Below are positions 1 through 8,523 of a stretch of DNA of 64,000 nt, one piece after another (the first letter of the stretch is position 1; every line of letters starts with the position of its first letter). Both the position numbers and the translations under genes were made by a program. Under the pieces are notes generated by a model, which did no database searches, had not been told where the DNA came from, and saw only the letters and a program-made list of their open reading frames with translations. The DNA comes from Chryseosolibacter sp964563295. Lineage in GTDB: Bacteria; Bacteroidota; Bacteroidia; Cytophagales; Cyclobacteriaceae. Location of the stretch: contig CAZLWX010000003.1 of the NCBI GenBank assembly GCA_964563295.1, forward strand, positions 1 through 64,000, in the 5' to 3' direction.

Positions 1-1861
1 TAAGTACCAGGTCGTATTGTTCAAAGCGTGATATATCTTTATTGCGGAGTGTCCCCGTGTAGTTCAGCACTTTCAGCTGTGGAGTAAATTTGCGCGCTTC
101 CATCTCCCAGTTATAGATCAGTGATGTCGGCATCACCAGCAGCGATGTGCCTTTGCCCGCTTCCTTTTCCGACTGTAATAAGGTCAACGCCTGAACGGTC
201 TTACCAAGACCCATGTCATCGGCAAGACAGCCCCCGAGCCGATACTCATTCAAGAACCTCAGCCAGTTGTACCCAGCCCGCTGGTATGGACGAAGTTCGC
301 CGCAGAAACCCGCGGGGACGGGATATTGTTTTATGCCGCTGAATGAGCTGAGTGAACGAAGCTTTTCACTCAAATGAACCTTCGCCAGGTTGCCGTCTTC
401 CAACTCCTTGACGAGATTCAGGTGATGTTTGCGCAGTACGGGCTTCTCATGCGATCCTTCGGTTTCGCTTAACGCGAACAGGTCGGCATATTTCGTCAGC
501 CAGACTTCGGGAATAATCGCGATCTCGCCATTTGGCAGCTTGAATTCAACTTTCTTTCGGAGAATGAGTTTTCTCAGTTCCTTAAACGGGATTTCAAACT
601 CACCGAATCGAATCCTCGCGTGAATATCGAACCAGTCGATGTTCTCCTTTACCTCGACCTCGATCACGGCCTTGCCCACGAAATACTTCTTGTCGCGGCT
701 CTCCGGCTGGCTTACTTCAAAACCAAGGTTTAGCAGGTTGACGCGGTTCTCATTCAACCATGAGAACGCCTCCGACTTAGGTATCGCTACCCTGAAGCCC
801 TTCATCGGCAGCCCCAGTTTTTGCAGGGTGTGCAGAAAATTCTTTTCAGTGTCGGTCTTTCGGGCTACCCGGTGAAAAATATAAGCGGATCCTTGTTTCT
901 CCACGGTCACACTTACGGGACCAATATTGTCGCCGCGGAACCGATGTTTTCCATACTTAAATGAAAGGTCGAATACAATCTTTCCCGATTCATCGGTCGC
1001 ATCCTCCATGGGAGGAGCGTCTTCGAAGAGTGATGAAACCGCTGTCGTCTGGGCGCTGTGCAGCTCGGAAAGAGTCAGCACGGGAAACGGGTCGTACGTG
1101 CTTTTGTTGATTTCAAATCCGCTCGCCTCGACATCATCAAACGATGCTATCAGCGGAGCGACGAACCGGTTGTAGTATGTCTCTTCGACGTTCTTCGGAA
1201 TAACGACAAATTTCTTGCTGAAGAATGGTATCAGTTTCTTGCCGTCGACATGCTTTTCAAAGCCGTATAGTCTGCCGTTGATGACCATCCAGGCCGGGCT
1301 CTTGCAGACCAGGTAAGCCGTTTCGTTAGGCAGGTCGAGTTTCTTACCCTGGTAGTAAACGGTAGGATAGTAGTTCGTTTGGTCCTCCGTGCGCATGAAA
1401 TGGAACTGAATTGTCGCGCGGTTGTCGAGGACTTCGATCTTGCGCCAGGTTGGTTCTCCGTCGTTGCCCATCTCGAACAACATCTTCCCTTTCAATTTCT
1501 CAAGCACCCTCGCCCGGCGCTTCTCCATATATTCCTCAATCTGTTCCTGAATCTGCTCGTTTCCTTTGGACTTGTCGAACGTCTTTGTCAGGAACTCCTC
1601 CGGCTTGACGATCTTGGGTGAGAATTTCTTGACGATCGCATCCTGGTGCATGGAATCAATGGTCTCGATCAGTTCAAAATCGCGGTCGTCCAGTCCCCGT
1701 GAGAATTCTCTGGCATTTTTGGCTGAAATATTCTGATGCTGATAAGTCAACTTCCCCTTTTCGTCCAAATGCACGATATAGGACTCGAAAATGAATCCCA
1801 AATACTCATGCTGGTAGAGTGAATAAATAATCTGGAACGGCTGAGAGGCAGAGACTTTCAT
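1..1861 (-). CDS. SNF2-family helicase (C-terminal part outside window)
   Basis: The reading frame opens at the ATG whose complement is at 1859-1861 and runs without a stop off the left edge, so about 620 residues of a larger protein are present. The first ~500 residues are a long N-terminal region typical of bacterial SNF2 proteins that I cannot assign to a precise family. After that the ATPase core begins: LRPYQRAGYNWLRFL, then Walker A as DDMGLGKT near residue 549, then LLVMPTSLIYNWE (motif Ia). The remaining helicase motifs (DEAH-type box, second RecA lobe) must lie beyond the edge. SNF2 proteins are DNA-dependent ATPases that translocate on duplex DNA and remodel protein-DNA complexes; the substrate in bacteria is mostly unknown. 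It lies downstream of the LolC/E-like gene with a hairpin between them, so it probably has its own transcription unit. Confidence 0.88.
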   Translation of the reverse strand, partial: MKVSASQPFQIIYSLYQHEYLGFIFESYIVHLDEKGKLTYQHQNISAKNAREFSRGLDDRDFELIETIDSMHQDAIVKKFSPKIVKPEEFLTKTFDKSKGNEQIQEQIEEYMEKRRARVLEKLKGKMLFEMGNDGEPTWRKIEVLDNRATIQFHFMRTEDQTNYYPTVYYQGKKLDLPNETAYLVCKSPAWMVINGRLYGFEKHVDGKKLIPFFSKKFVVIPKNVEETYYNRFVAPLIASFDDVEASGFEINKSTYDPFPVLTLSELHSAQTTAVSSLFEDAPPMEDATDESGKIVFDLSFKYGKHRFRGDNIGPVSVTVEKQGSAYIFHRVARKTDTEKNFLHTLQKLGLPMKGFRVAIPKSEAFSWLNENRVNLLNLGFEVSQPESRDKKYFVGKAVIEVEVKENIDWFDIHARIRFGEFEIPFKELRKLILRKKVEFKLPNGEIAIIPEVWLTKYADLFALSETEGSHEKPVLRKHHLNLVKELEDGNLAKVHLSEKLRSLSSFSGIKQYPVPAGFCGELRPYQRAGYNWLRFLNEYRLGGCLADDMGLGKTVQALTLLQSEKEAGKGTSLLVMPTSLIYNWEMEARKFTPQLKVLNYTGTLRNKDISRFEQYDLVL

Positions 1862-1896
1862 GTAAAATCTGGCCTTTTAATAGGAACAGAATCACT

Positions 1897-1931
1897 AAAA
1901 TAGGTATTTCTACGTAGAAAAAACCTATTTT
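1897..1931. terminator. Imperfect 35-bp palindrome between permease and SNF2 genes
   Basis: Outer arms AAAATAGGT (1897-1905) and ACCTATTTT (1923-1931) surround an inner palindrome TTCTACGTAGAA (1908-1919). It sits after the stop of the LolC/E-like gene and upstream of the SNF2 start, both on the minus strand. A role as terminator of the first gene is likeliest. The inner palindrome would also suit a dimeric repressor. Confidence 0.45.
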
Positions 1932-1955
1932 TTTGGAAGATATGTTACATGATTC

Positions 1956-3182
1956 TTACAGATGCCTTACCTCCGCCACTCTGGAGGCCATTTTTGCCGG
2001 GTGAGCAGATATAAGGAATGTGACTACGGCAACGACCAGGAAGACAGCTATAAAGTCGGAAGGCTTCACTTTGATTGGATAGCCCTGCGTGATAGACGTC
2101 TGCATACCCATGGATATTATTTCGTGTTCAAGTTGTATCCAGCAGAACAACCCTCCCAGTAGGAGTCCAGCGATTGTTCCCAGAAGAGCTATCAATGCGC
2201 CCTCCGCCAGAAAGATGCGGCTGATTTGCCCGCCGCGCGCACCCATTGCTGACAGCATTGAGATGTCCTTTTTCTTGTCCAGCGCCAACATCATCAAATT
2301 GAAAAAGATATTGATCGAGCCGACCAGCAGCAGTATGCTCAATGCCAGAAACGCGAACAACTTCTCGAACTTCAACAACTTGTAGAGATCCTTATGTTGT
2401 TCCTCATGATTGAGAACTTCGAATTCTGATCCCAATACCTGCTGCAGACGCTTGTCCACCTCAAACACGTCGGCGCCGTCGACGGCCTTCACTTCAAGCG
2501 ACGTCCGCCTGTTCCCGTACTCCAGCAGGTCGCGAGCAAATTCCAGTGGAACTATGATATAGTTCTCATCAAACTGCTGCACAATTGAAAAGGCGCCCGC
2601 CGGTGCAATGGTTTTTCGCGAGTAGAGCCTGGAGGGATCGAGCCCGACAGTCTTCTCATTCTTGATGTAATAAATCTGTAGCGGGTACAACGGATCATTA
2701 ACAGCGATAGACAGCGCGTACTGGACACCCCTGCCGACCACCGCGTATTGTACGCCGTCTTCGACAAGCTTGAACTCTCCTTCAACAATGTTCTCATCAG
2801 GGATGCGCTCCTGTTCAAGAAAATTGTCACCCACGCCCTTCATAGTGATCGCCTGGTTTTCATCGCGATAGCGAAGGTAGGCGTAGTCTTCGATCACTTC
2901 GGTGACGACCTTGACACCATTGACAGCCTCGATTTTTTTCAGCAGCTCCGGAGTGACTTCAAACGATTTACCGCGGCTTGCCTGAATCTTGATCTGAGGG
3001 TCAAAGGAATTGTTCAACGACTGAAGTAGATCTTCCAGGCCATTAAAAACGGAGAGTACGATGATCAGTGCCGCCGTGATGACAGCCACACCAACCATCG
3101 AAAGAATTGAAATGATATTGATAAAATTGGCCTTCCGCCTGGAGAACAGGTAACGTCTTGCAATAAAGAAGGAGAGGTTCAA
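1956..3182 (-). CDS. LolC/LolE-like lipoprotein-releasing permease
   Basis: 408 residues with the MacB/FtsX layout: a first membrane helix at about 25-48, a large periplasmic domain, then three helices packed in the C-terminal FtsX domain (about 275-400). The N-terminus FIARRYLFSRRKANFINIIS and the segment LSMLSAMGARGGQISRIFL (the permease-ATPase coupling region) match the LolC/LolE family, which with the ATPase LolD extracts lipoproteins from the inner membrane for transport to the outer membrane. No LolD gene is in the window. Only 29 bp separate it from rbfA upstream on the same strand, so the two are probably co-transcribed. LolC and LolE cannot be told apart here because Bacteroidota usually have one homodimer-type protein. 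Confidence 0.85.
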   Translation of the reverse strand: MNLSFFIARRYLFSRRKANFINIISILSMVGVAVITAALIIVLSVFNGLEDLLQSLNNSFDPQIKIQASRGKSFEVTPELLKKIEAVNGVKVVTEVIEDYAYLRYRDENQAITMKGVGDNFLEQERIPDENIVEGEFKLVEDGVQYAVVGRGVQYALSIAVNDPLYPLQIYYIKNEKTVGLDPSRLYSRKTIAPAGAFSIVQQFDENYIIVPLEFARDLLEYGNRRTSLEVKAVDGADVFEVDKRLQQVLGSEFEVLNHEEQHKDLYKLLKFEKLFAFLALSILLLVGSINIFFNLMMLALDKKKDISMLSAMGARGGQISRIFLAEGALIALLGTIAGLLLGGLFCWIQLEHEIISMGMQTSITQGYPIKVKPSDFIAVFLVVAVVTFLISAHPAKMASRVAEVRHL

Positions 3183-3211
3183 GCTTTCTCGTTAAGATGC
3201 GCCCCAAAAAA

Positions 3212-3586
3212 CTATGTTCCGGTACTGTCGGCCGGCGGTATGTTCAAGTTCTTGATCAACTCTTCGATCCGTTGCGCGTTCTCTTCCACTTCATCGATCA
3301 CGAAAATCAATTCCGGGATCGTTCGTACCTGCTTGCGGATCCTTTCTCCCAAGGCTCTCCTGATCTCTTTCTTATGCTGATTAAGTCGTTCCAGTGTCCG
3401 TGCTTTGTCCTTCGCAAGCATCATACTGATATAGATGCGAGCTACTCCAAGGTCAGCACTTACCCGCACATCGGCTATCGAAATAAACGCATTATCCAAA
3501 AAGCCCTTTTTGTCCTGCTGGAAAATATCGCTCAGTTCCTTCTGAATCAAACGGCTGAACTTCTGTTGTCGCGTGGTGCCTGCCAT
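3212..3586 (-). CDS. rbfA: Ribosome-binding factor A
   Basis: 124 residues from the ATG at 3586 (MAGTTRQQKFSRLIQKEL). The frame could extend 12 residues upstream, but that stretch is not family-like and would run through a promoter-like box. RbfA is a KH-fold protein that binds the 30S subunit during late 16S rRNA maturation. Family signatures visible are RQQKFSRLIQKELSDIFQ at the N-terminus, VSADLGVARIYISMM in the middle and RTIPELIFVIDEVEENAQRI near the C-terminus. It precedes the LolC/E-like permease in a two-gene unit. A TATCTTTA box lies only 5 nt before the ATG, so the transcript may be leaderless. Confidence 0.93.
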   Translation of the reverse strand: MAGTTRQQKFSRLIQKELSDIFQQDKKGFLDNAFISIADVRVSADLGVARIYISMMLAKDKARTLERLNQHKKEIRRALGERIRKQVRTIPELIFVIDEVEENAQRIEELIKNLNIPPADSTGT

Positions 3587-3591
3587 GAACG

Positions 3592-3599
3592 TAAAGATA
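3592..3599 (-). promoter_or_regulatory. -7 box of rbfA (7/8 to TAnnTTTG)
   Basis: On the minus strand the sequence is TATCTTTA, one base from the Bacteroidota consensus TAnnTTTG, with 5 nt to the rbfA ATG. A start point about 5 nt after the box would coincide with the start codon. Confidence 0.45.
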
Positions 3600-3694
3600 A
3601 GGTACGAATGAAAGCGTAACACAGATAAAAACCAATAGATTCCGCTTTAAAACTGAGATTTACTGTATTTTTCAGCCACTCAAATCAGGAGACT

Positions 3695-5089
3695 TTGATC
3701 CGCTATTTTCGAATTAACGATCCTTACCGGCTGGTTGGCCTTCTGGTTGTATTGTTGATTATTTCACTTCCGTTGTTCATCGATGCTGTTGGAGTCACGA
3801 CTGCCGAGCTGAAGACGATGCTGCTCGGTGAGAAAATGAACGAAGGATTCAGCCTGTATTCCGAGGTTGCCGATAACACCGCACCGCTTGCAGGATGGTT
3901 CGCCGAACTCATCGATTCCGTTTTTGGCCGATCGGTGCTCTTGCGCCATGCCCTGGCATTCCTGCTGATTTTTGCCCAGGGGGCATACATGGGTATCATG
4001 TTAATCAGCAGGAAAGTATTTAATGAAAACACCTATATCCCCTCTTTCCTCTACTGTTTGCTTTTCTTCTTTTCGCATGAGTCGTTGTCATTGTCGAACG
4101 AGTTAATTGGATTCACTTTTCTCCTGCCAGCCCTTAACAATCTTTACAAGGAAATCGAATTCCGCATGCAGCGCGATGAAACGGTCTTTAACCTGGGGCT
4201 TTACATAAGCCTTGCATCTCTGTTTTCGATCGGTTATTGGGTCTTCCTTTTTTACATCATGGTTGTGCTGGTGTTCTTCACACGAACTACCGCCAGAAAA
4301 TTTGCCTTGCTCGTCTTCGGGTTCACGTTGCCTCACTTTCTGTTCCTGACAATCGGATACCTGAATGGCTCCCTGTCCGGGATATGGAACTACTTGTACG
4401 TTGAAAATCTGTCCTTTGATCGGGACATCTTTATTAACGCAAAAGGTCTTCTCACATTGGGCGCCGTCCCGCTCGTCTACCTGGCTGTGTCGATCGTGAT
4501 GCTACAGCGGGAAGCGCGGTTCAGCAAATACCAATCACTGCTCTTCCAGGTCATGTTCTTGTGGTTGGGATTTTCGCTTTTGTACTTGTTTGTCTGCAAA
4601 GATCTGCGTCCTCAAAGCCTGATTGTGTTCATTCCGGCTCTGGCCTTCCTTTTCACCCATTTCTTCCTCTTCATTCGCCGCAGGAGGCTTGCGGAGATAA
4701 ACATTTGGATTTTGTTCCTTGGAATTGTCGCCACCTGTTACCTGGCGCGCTATAATAAATTGGATGCTGTAGACTATTCCCGCTTAATGCCAGGCGAAAA
4801 TACGGTCGGCCTGGAGAAGCAGCGTATTCTCGTCCTTGGTGATGACATTGGTTATTACCAGCACAACCAGCTGGCCACAGTTTACCTGAACTGGGATATC
4901 GCGGAAGGGATCTTCCGTCACCCGGAGTACTACGAGAACCTCACCGAGATCTATCACGCGTTCACGTCGGATCCGCCGGATGTCGTGATCGACCGCGAGA
5001 ATCTCCTTCGCCCGATTCTCGAGCGCGCTCCGAAACTCAGGGAGTCGTATAAAAGGCAGGGTATATTCTATCGAAAGGTCAGCAACTGA
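3695..5089 (+). CDS. Polytopic membrane protein, GT-C glycosyltransferase-like
   Basis: 464 residues with about ten hydrophobic helices and no sorting signal. I do not recognise a named family with certainty. The first loop contains GFSLYSEVADNTAPLAGWF, which resembles the 'Y-x-D-x-x-D-N-x-P-P-L' loop of PMT/ArnT-type GT-C glycosyltransferases, and the soluble tail holds PPDVVIDRENLLRPIL. GT-C enzymes use polyprenyl-phosphate sugars on the outer face of the inner membrane, but whether this one keeps activity is unknown. The start is TTG at 3695 with AGGAGA just upstream; the next in-frame ATG would delete the first helix and part of the loop. A TATTTTTC box lies at 3666-3673. Its 3' end overlaps the convergent rpiB by 11 bp. 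Confidence 0.6.
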   Translation: MIRYFRINDPYRLVGLLVVLLIISLPLFIDAVGVTTAELKTMLLGEKMNEGFSLYSEVADNTAPLAGWFAELIDSVFGRSVLLRHALAFLLIFAQGAYMGIMLISRKVFNENTYIPSFLYCLLFFFSHESLSLSNELIGFTFLLPALNNLYKEIEFRMQRDETVFNLGLYISLASLFSIGYWVFLFYIMVVLVFFTRTTARKFALLVFGFTLPHFLFLTIGYLNGSLSGIWNYLYVENLSFDRDIFINAKGLLTLGAVPLVYLAVSIVMLQREARFSKYQSLLFQVMFLWLGFSLLYLFVCKDLRPQSLIVFIPALAFLFTHFFLFIRRRRLAEINIWILFLGIVATCYLARYNKLDAVDYSRLMPGENTVGLEKQRILVLGDDIGYYQHNQLATVYLNWDIAEGIFRHPEYYENLTEIYHAFTSDPPDVVIDRENLLRPILERAPKLRESYKRQGIFYRKVSN

Positions 5090-5510
5090 TCTTGTTCACG
5101 CGTCTGGCGTGCCGGCCGCCTTCGAACTGCTCGTTGAGAAATCGATCGGTGATGCGTTCGGCCAGGTCCTGCGGGATAAATTTCGCCGGAAGGCAGATGA
5201 TATTAGCGTCGTTGTGTTGTCTGGCAAGGGCGGCGAGTTCCTCATTCCAACAAATGGCAGCGCGAACCCCCTGGTGTTTATTGGCGGCCATTGCGACGCC
5301 ATTTGCACTTCCACAGATCAGTACCCCCATCAATTTTTCTTTTTCAACTGCGTCGGCGACCGGGTGAGCGAAGTCCGGGTAGTCCGTAGATTCGCTGCTG
5401 TGTGTCCCGAAATCCCGGACGTCATAACCGGATGCTTCGAGTTTTTTCTTCAGGGCTTCCTTCAGCCCGAATCCGGCGTGGTCACATCCGATCGCTATGG
5501 TCTTGCTCAT
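5079..5510 (-). CDS. rpiB: Ribose-5-phosphate isomerase B
   Basis: 143 residues, the normal length for RpiB/LacAB proteins. It interconverts ribose 5-phosphate and ribulose 5-phosphate in the non-oxidative pentose phosphate pathway. The catalytic cysteine is C66 in VLICGSANG, and the ring-opening histidine is H99 in RQHNDAN; the N-terminal phosphate-binding motif is IAIGCDHAGFGLK. The start ATG overlaps the tatC stop by four bases (ATGA), so the two are translationally coupled. It is the last gene of glyA-tatC-rpiB. Its C-terminus is short after the HARRV motif, as usual in this phylum. Confidence 0.95.
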   Translation of the reverse strand: MSKTIAIGCDHAGFGLKEALKKKLEASGYDVRDFGTHSSESTDYPDFAHPVADAVEKEKLMGVLICGSANGVAMAANKHQGVRAAICWNEELAALARQHNDANIICLPAKFIPQDLAERITDRFLNEQFEGGRHARRVNKISC

Positions 5511-6367
5511 GACGATGATTCCTTAAGCGCTTCTTCTGCCTCTTCCCTTTCTTTTCTCTTCACAACCCTTGAAGATATCAATATACTGACTTCGTACAAC
5601 AGGTACAACGGCACTGATATCAGGCCCTGGCTCAGTGGATCTGCGGAAGGCGTGACAATTGCGCCCACGATCAGAATGATGATGATAGCGTGTCGCCTGG
5701 ACTTGCGAAGGAATTGAGGTGTGACTATTCCGATTTTGGTCAGGAAGAAGATTACCACCGGGAGTTGGAACAACAGCCCACTTCCGAACACAACGGTCAC
5801 GATCGTTCCCGTATAGGATGTAATGTCGAATTCATTTACGATCATGCTGCTGATCTGGTAGTTCGCCAGAAAAGATATCATCATCGGAGACATGATATAA
5901 TAGCCGAATAAAACTCCTGTCAGGAACAGGAAGGAAACTGCCGCAACAGCTCCCTTGGAGTAGCTTCGTTCTGTCTTATACAGCCCTGGCCTGATGAACC
6001 TCCACAGCTCCCAGGCAATATAAGGAAAAGCGAGGATCAAGCCGATTACCACGGAAGCTGTGATGTGCATCGTAAACTGTCCGGTCATGAGCCGGCTTTG
6101 AATCTTGAAGGGGATTTCCTCCACGCAAAGTGTATCTGACCCAACCCATTTTCCAATCTGGCACAACCACCTGAACGTCGGGAAATCCACCCGCCCCGGT
6201 GCAAAAATGATATTGGTGAATATCCATTCCCCATAGGAGAATGCAACGATGGTGAAGATGAGAATGGCTATGAGCGAGCGCACCACGTGCCAGCGCAATT
6301 CCTCGAGATGGTCGAGAAAACTCATTTCTTTCTCCTCAAGCGGCTCCTGATCTAACGGCATGGACAA
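5507..6367 (-). CDS. tatC: Twin-arginine translocase subunit TatC
   Basis: 286 residues with six predicted membrane helices. TatC is the receptor for twin-arginine signal peptides of folded proteins. The diagnostic N-terminal cytoplasmic motif is MSFLDHLEELRWHVVRS near residue 15, and the segment FPYIAWELWRFIRPGLY is the conserved second cytoplasmic loop. The first periplasmic loop is longer than in E. coli and holds two cysteines, a pattern common in Bacteroidota. No tatA is seen nearby. The gene lies 21 bp downstream of glyA and overlaps rpiB by four bases. The C-terminal tail is Glu/Lys-rich and cytoplasmic. Confidence 0.96.
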   Translation of the reverse strand: MSMPLDQEPLEEKEMSFLDHLEELRWHVVRSLIAILIFTIVAFSYGEWIFTNIIFAPGRVDFPTFRWLCQIGKWVGSDTLCVEEIPFKIQSRLMTGQFTMHITASVVIGLILAFPYIAWELWRFIRPGLYKTERSYSKGAVAAVSFLFLTGVLFGYYIMSPMMISFLANYQISSMIVNEFDITSYTGTIVTVVFGSGLLFQLPVVIFFLTKIGIVTPQFLRKSRRHAIIIILIVGAIVTPSADPLSQGLISVPLYLLYEVSILISSRVVKRKEREEAEEALKESSS

Positions 6368-6388
6368 TAATTTTACGCGGGGCTCTGG

Positions 6389-7657
6389 TTAATACAACGG
6401 GAATTTCTCCATCCAGCGGTTAACTTTTTTCCTGATGGCTTTGAGGTGCTTTTGATCCGCAGGACGCTGAAGAGCTTCATCGATGAGCGCTACCACTTTC
6501 TTCACATCTTTTTCTTTCATACCCCGGGTTGTCACGGCCGGTGTGCCAATCCGCATCCCCGAAGTAACCATCGGCGATTGGGTATCGAATGGCACCATGT
6601 TCTTATTGATCGTTATATCCGCCTGGATCAAGGCATCCTCGGCCTGCTTGCCTGTCAGGTTCTTTGACCGGAGATCAATGAGCATAAGGTGATTATCCGT
6701 ACCTCCGGAAATAATCTTGTATCCACGATCGACAAACTCTTCGGCCATTGCGCGCGCATTCTTGGCGACCTGCACGATGTAGTCGAGGTATTCATCCGAC
6801 AGGGCCTCATGGAACGCGACTGCTTTCGCCGCGATCACATGTTCGAGGGGACCTCCCTGCGTGCCAGGGAAAACGCCTGAATCCAGCACTGCACTCAGCT
6901 TTCTGATTTCACCCTTTGGCGTCTTCAGTCCCATCGGGTTGTCAATATTCTTGCCGATCATGACCATGCCGCCGCGCGGTCCGCGCAACGTTTTGTGTGT
7001 AGTCGTGGTCACCACGTGGCAATAGTCCATCGGATCGTTAAGAAGCCCCCGCGCAATCAAGCCGGCGGGGTGAGCAATGTCGGCCATCAGGACGGCACCG
7101 ACGGCATCAGCCGCCTCCCTGAGTTTCTTATAATCCCAATCACGACTGTAAGCGGAAGCTCCGCAAATGATCATGCGAGGCCGCTCGCGAACCGCAATGT
7201 CGATCACCTTATCAAAATCAATTCTCCCCGTGGCCTGCTCCACGCCATAGAACACCGGCTGGTAAAGCTTGCCGGAGAAATTTACCGGAGACCCGTGCGT
7301 CAGATGGCCTCCGTGCGAAAGGTCAAATCCAAGTATTTTGTCGCCGGGCTTTAGGCATGCCAGCATCACAGACGCGTTGGCCTGCGCACCAGAGTGCGGT
7401 TGAACGTTGGCCCATTCGGCGCGAAACAACTTCTTGGCCCGATCGATAGCGAGTTGCTCGATTTCATCAACGACTTCGCATCCTCCATAATAACGCTTGC
7501 CTGGCAATCCTTCAGCGTACTTATTGGTCAGGACTGTGCCCATGGCGCGAATCACCTGTGCCGAGGCAAAGTTCTCCGAAGCGATGAGCTCAATACCGTT
7601 TTGTTGCCGCAGCTTTTCCTTTTCAATGAGATCGAAAACCGCCTTATCTTTTTTCAT
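6389..7657 (-). CDS. glyA: Serine hydroxymethyltransferase
   Basis: 422 residues, the usual bacterial length. It is a fold-type I PLP enzyme converting serine and tetrahydrofolate to glycine and 5,10-methylene-tetrahydrofolate, the main one-carbon source. The PLP-binding lysine is K222 in VVTTTTHKTLRGPRGG; also visible are NVQPHSGAQAN, LADIAHPAGLI and the C-terminal RIGTPAVTTRGM motif. It heads an operon with tatC and rpiB. An exact TATTTTTG -7 box lies about 21 nt before the ATG. No glycine riboswitch-like structure is visible upstream. Confidence 0.97.
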   Translation of the reverse strand: MKKDKAVFDLIEKEKLRQQNGIELIASENFASAQVIRAMGTVLTNKYAEGLPGKRYYGGCEVVDEIEQLAIDRAKKLFRAEWANVQPHSGAQANASVMLACLKPGDKILGFDLSHGGHLTHGSPVNFSGKLYQPVFYGVEQATGRIDFDKVIDIAVRERPRMIICGASAYSRDWDYKKLREAADAVGAVLMADIAHPAGLIARGLLNDPMDYCHVVTTTTHKTLRGPRGGMVMIGKNIDNPMGLKTPKGEIRKLSAVLDSGVFPGTQGGPLEHVIAAKAVAFHEALSDEYLDYIVQVAKNARAMAEEFVDRGYKIISGGTDNHLMLIDLRSKNLTGKQAEDALIQADITINKNMVPFDTQSPMVTSGMRIGTPAVTTRGMKEKDVKKVVALIDEALQRPADQKHLKAIRKKVNRWMEKFPLY

Positions 7658-7678
7658 ATCGGGTTGTTAAACGCCGCC

Positions 7679-7686
7679 CAAAAATA
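7679..7686 (-). promoter_or_regulatory. -7 promoter box of glyA operon
   Basis: Minus-strand TATTTTTG exactly matches TAnnTTTG. It stands 21 nt before the glyA ATG, giving a 5' leader of about 15 nt. Confidence 0.6.
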
Positions 7687-7764
7687 GGAGAGATATCGAG
7701 GAATTCCCAGGTGTGGTGATAATTCAGGTATCGGTTGCCACTATAAATTTCCCTGCCGGCACCG

Positions 7765-8523
7765 TTACCACGAACCGCTGCTGCCGCCGCCACCAAAACC
7801 GCCACCGCCGCCGGAGAAACCACCACCACCCGACCAGCCGCCACCTCCGCGGCCGGAGAAGCCTCCAAACCAACCCGGTCCCGCCACCCATCCTCCACCA
7901 CCGCGACGGCGGTTCCCACGATTGCGGATATTGATGATGATTATCACGAGCAAGATTAACAGGGTGGTCACCAGCGACCCTCGCGACTTGCGTTTCTCTA
8001 CTTTCCTGACCTCGGTCTTGTACTCACCTGCTATGGCTTTCGTGATGGAGGTGATGGCGGCATCAACACCCCCTTCGTAGTTTTCTTGTCTGAAATACGG
8101 TGCGATTTCGTTCCGAATGATTTGATTGCAAATAATGTCAGGTAAAACGCCTTCCAGCCCATAGCCGACCTCGATGCGAACTTTCTTGTCATTAATCGCG
8201 ATAAAGAGCAACACGCCGTTGTCATTTCCTGCTGTGCCCAACTTCCATTTGTCGGCCACCTTGATGGTGTATTCTTCAAGGATCTCGCCCTCAAGAGAAG
8301 GCACGATCAATACGGCAATCTGATTCGACGTTGAATCCTCGTGCGCCTTTAGCCGCTGTTCGAGTCGTGAAATAAACCCCGCACTCAGCACATGGGCCTC
8401 GTCATGAACCCGCAGGCCCCACAACTCCGGCACCTTCAGCTGTGCGGTAACAACCAGCGGACCGAGGCTGAAAAGGACCGCCATAAGTGCAGTAATGACC
8501 CGGTTAGCTGATGCGCAAATCAT
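7765..8523 (-). CDS. TPM-domain protein with Gly-rich tail (YgcG-like)
   Basis: 252 residues. A cleavable signal peptide (about 1-28, ending VVTAQ) is followed by a TPM domain (about 30-165; VHDEAHVLSAGFISRLEQRL, then NGVLLFIAINDKKVRIEVGYGLEG), a membrane helix (about 190-205) and a C-terminal tail made almost only of Gly, Ser, Phe and Trp. This is the classic YgcG layout: an exported domain anchored by a helix with a cytoplasmic glycine-rich tail. The biochemical function is not settled; some TPM domains have acid-phosphatase activity and plant homologues help photosystem II repair. It overlaps by 20 bp the upstream gene, which encodes a second TPM-type protein. The usual partner gene lemA is absent. 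Confidence 0.85.
   Translation of the reverse strand: MICASANRVITALMAVLFSLGPLVVTAQLKVPELWGLRVHDEAHVLSAGFISRLEQRLKAHEDSTSNQIAVLIVPSLEGEILEEYTIKVADKWKLGTAGNDNGVLLFIAINDKKVRIEVGYGLEGVLPDIICNQIIRNEIAPYFRQENYEGGVDAAITSITKAIAGEYKTEVRKVEKRKSRGSLVTTLLILLVIIIINIRNRGNRRRGGGGWVAGPGWFGGFSGRGGGGWSGGGGFSGGGGGFGGGGSSGSW

Noticed and set aside
7644..7919. 91-codon frame in the glycine-rich tail of the YgcG-like gene
   Set aside because: It comes from the repetitive Gly codons read in another frame.
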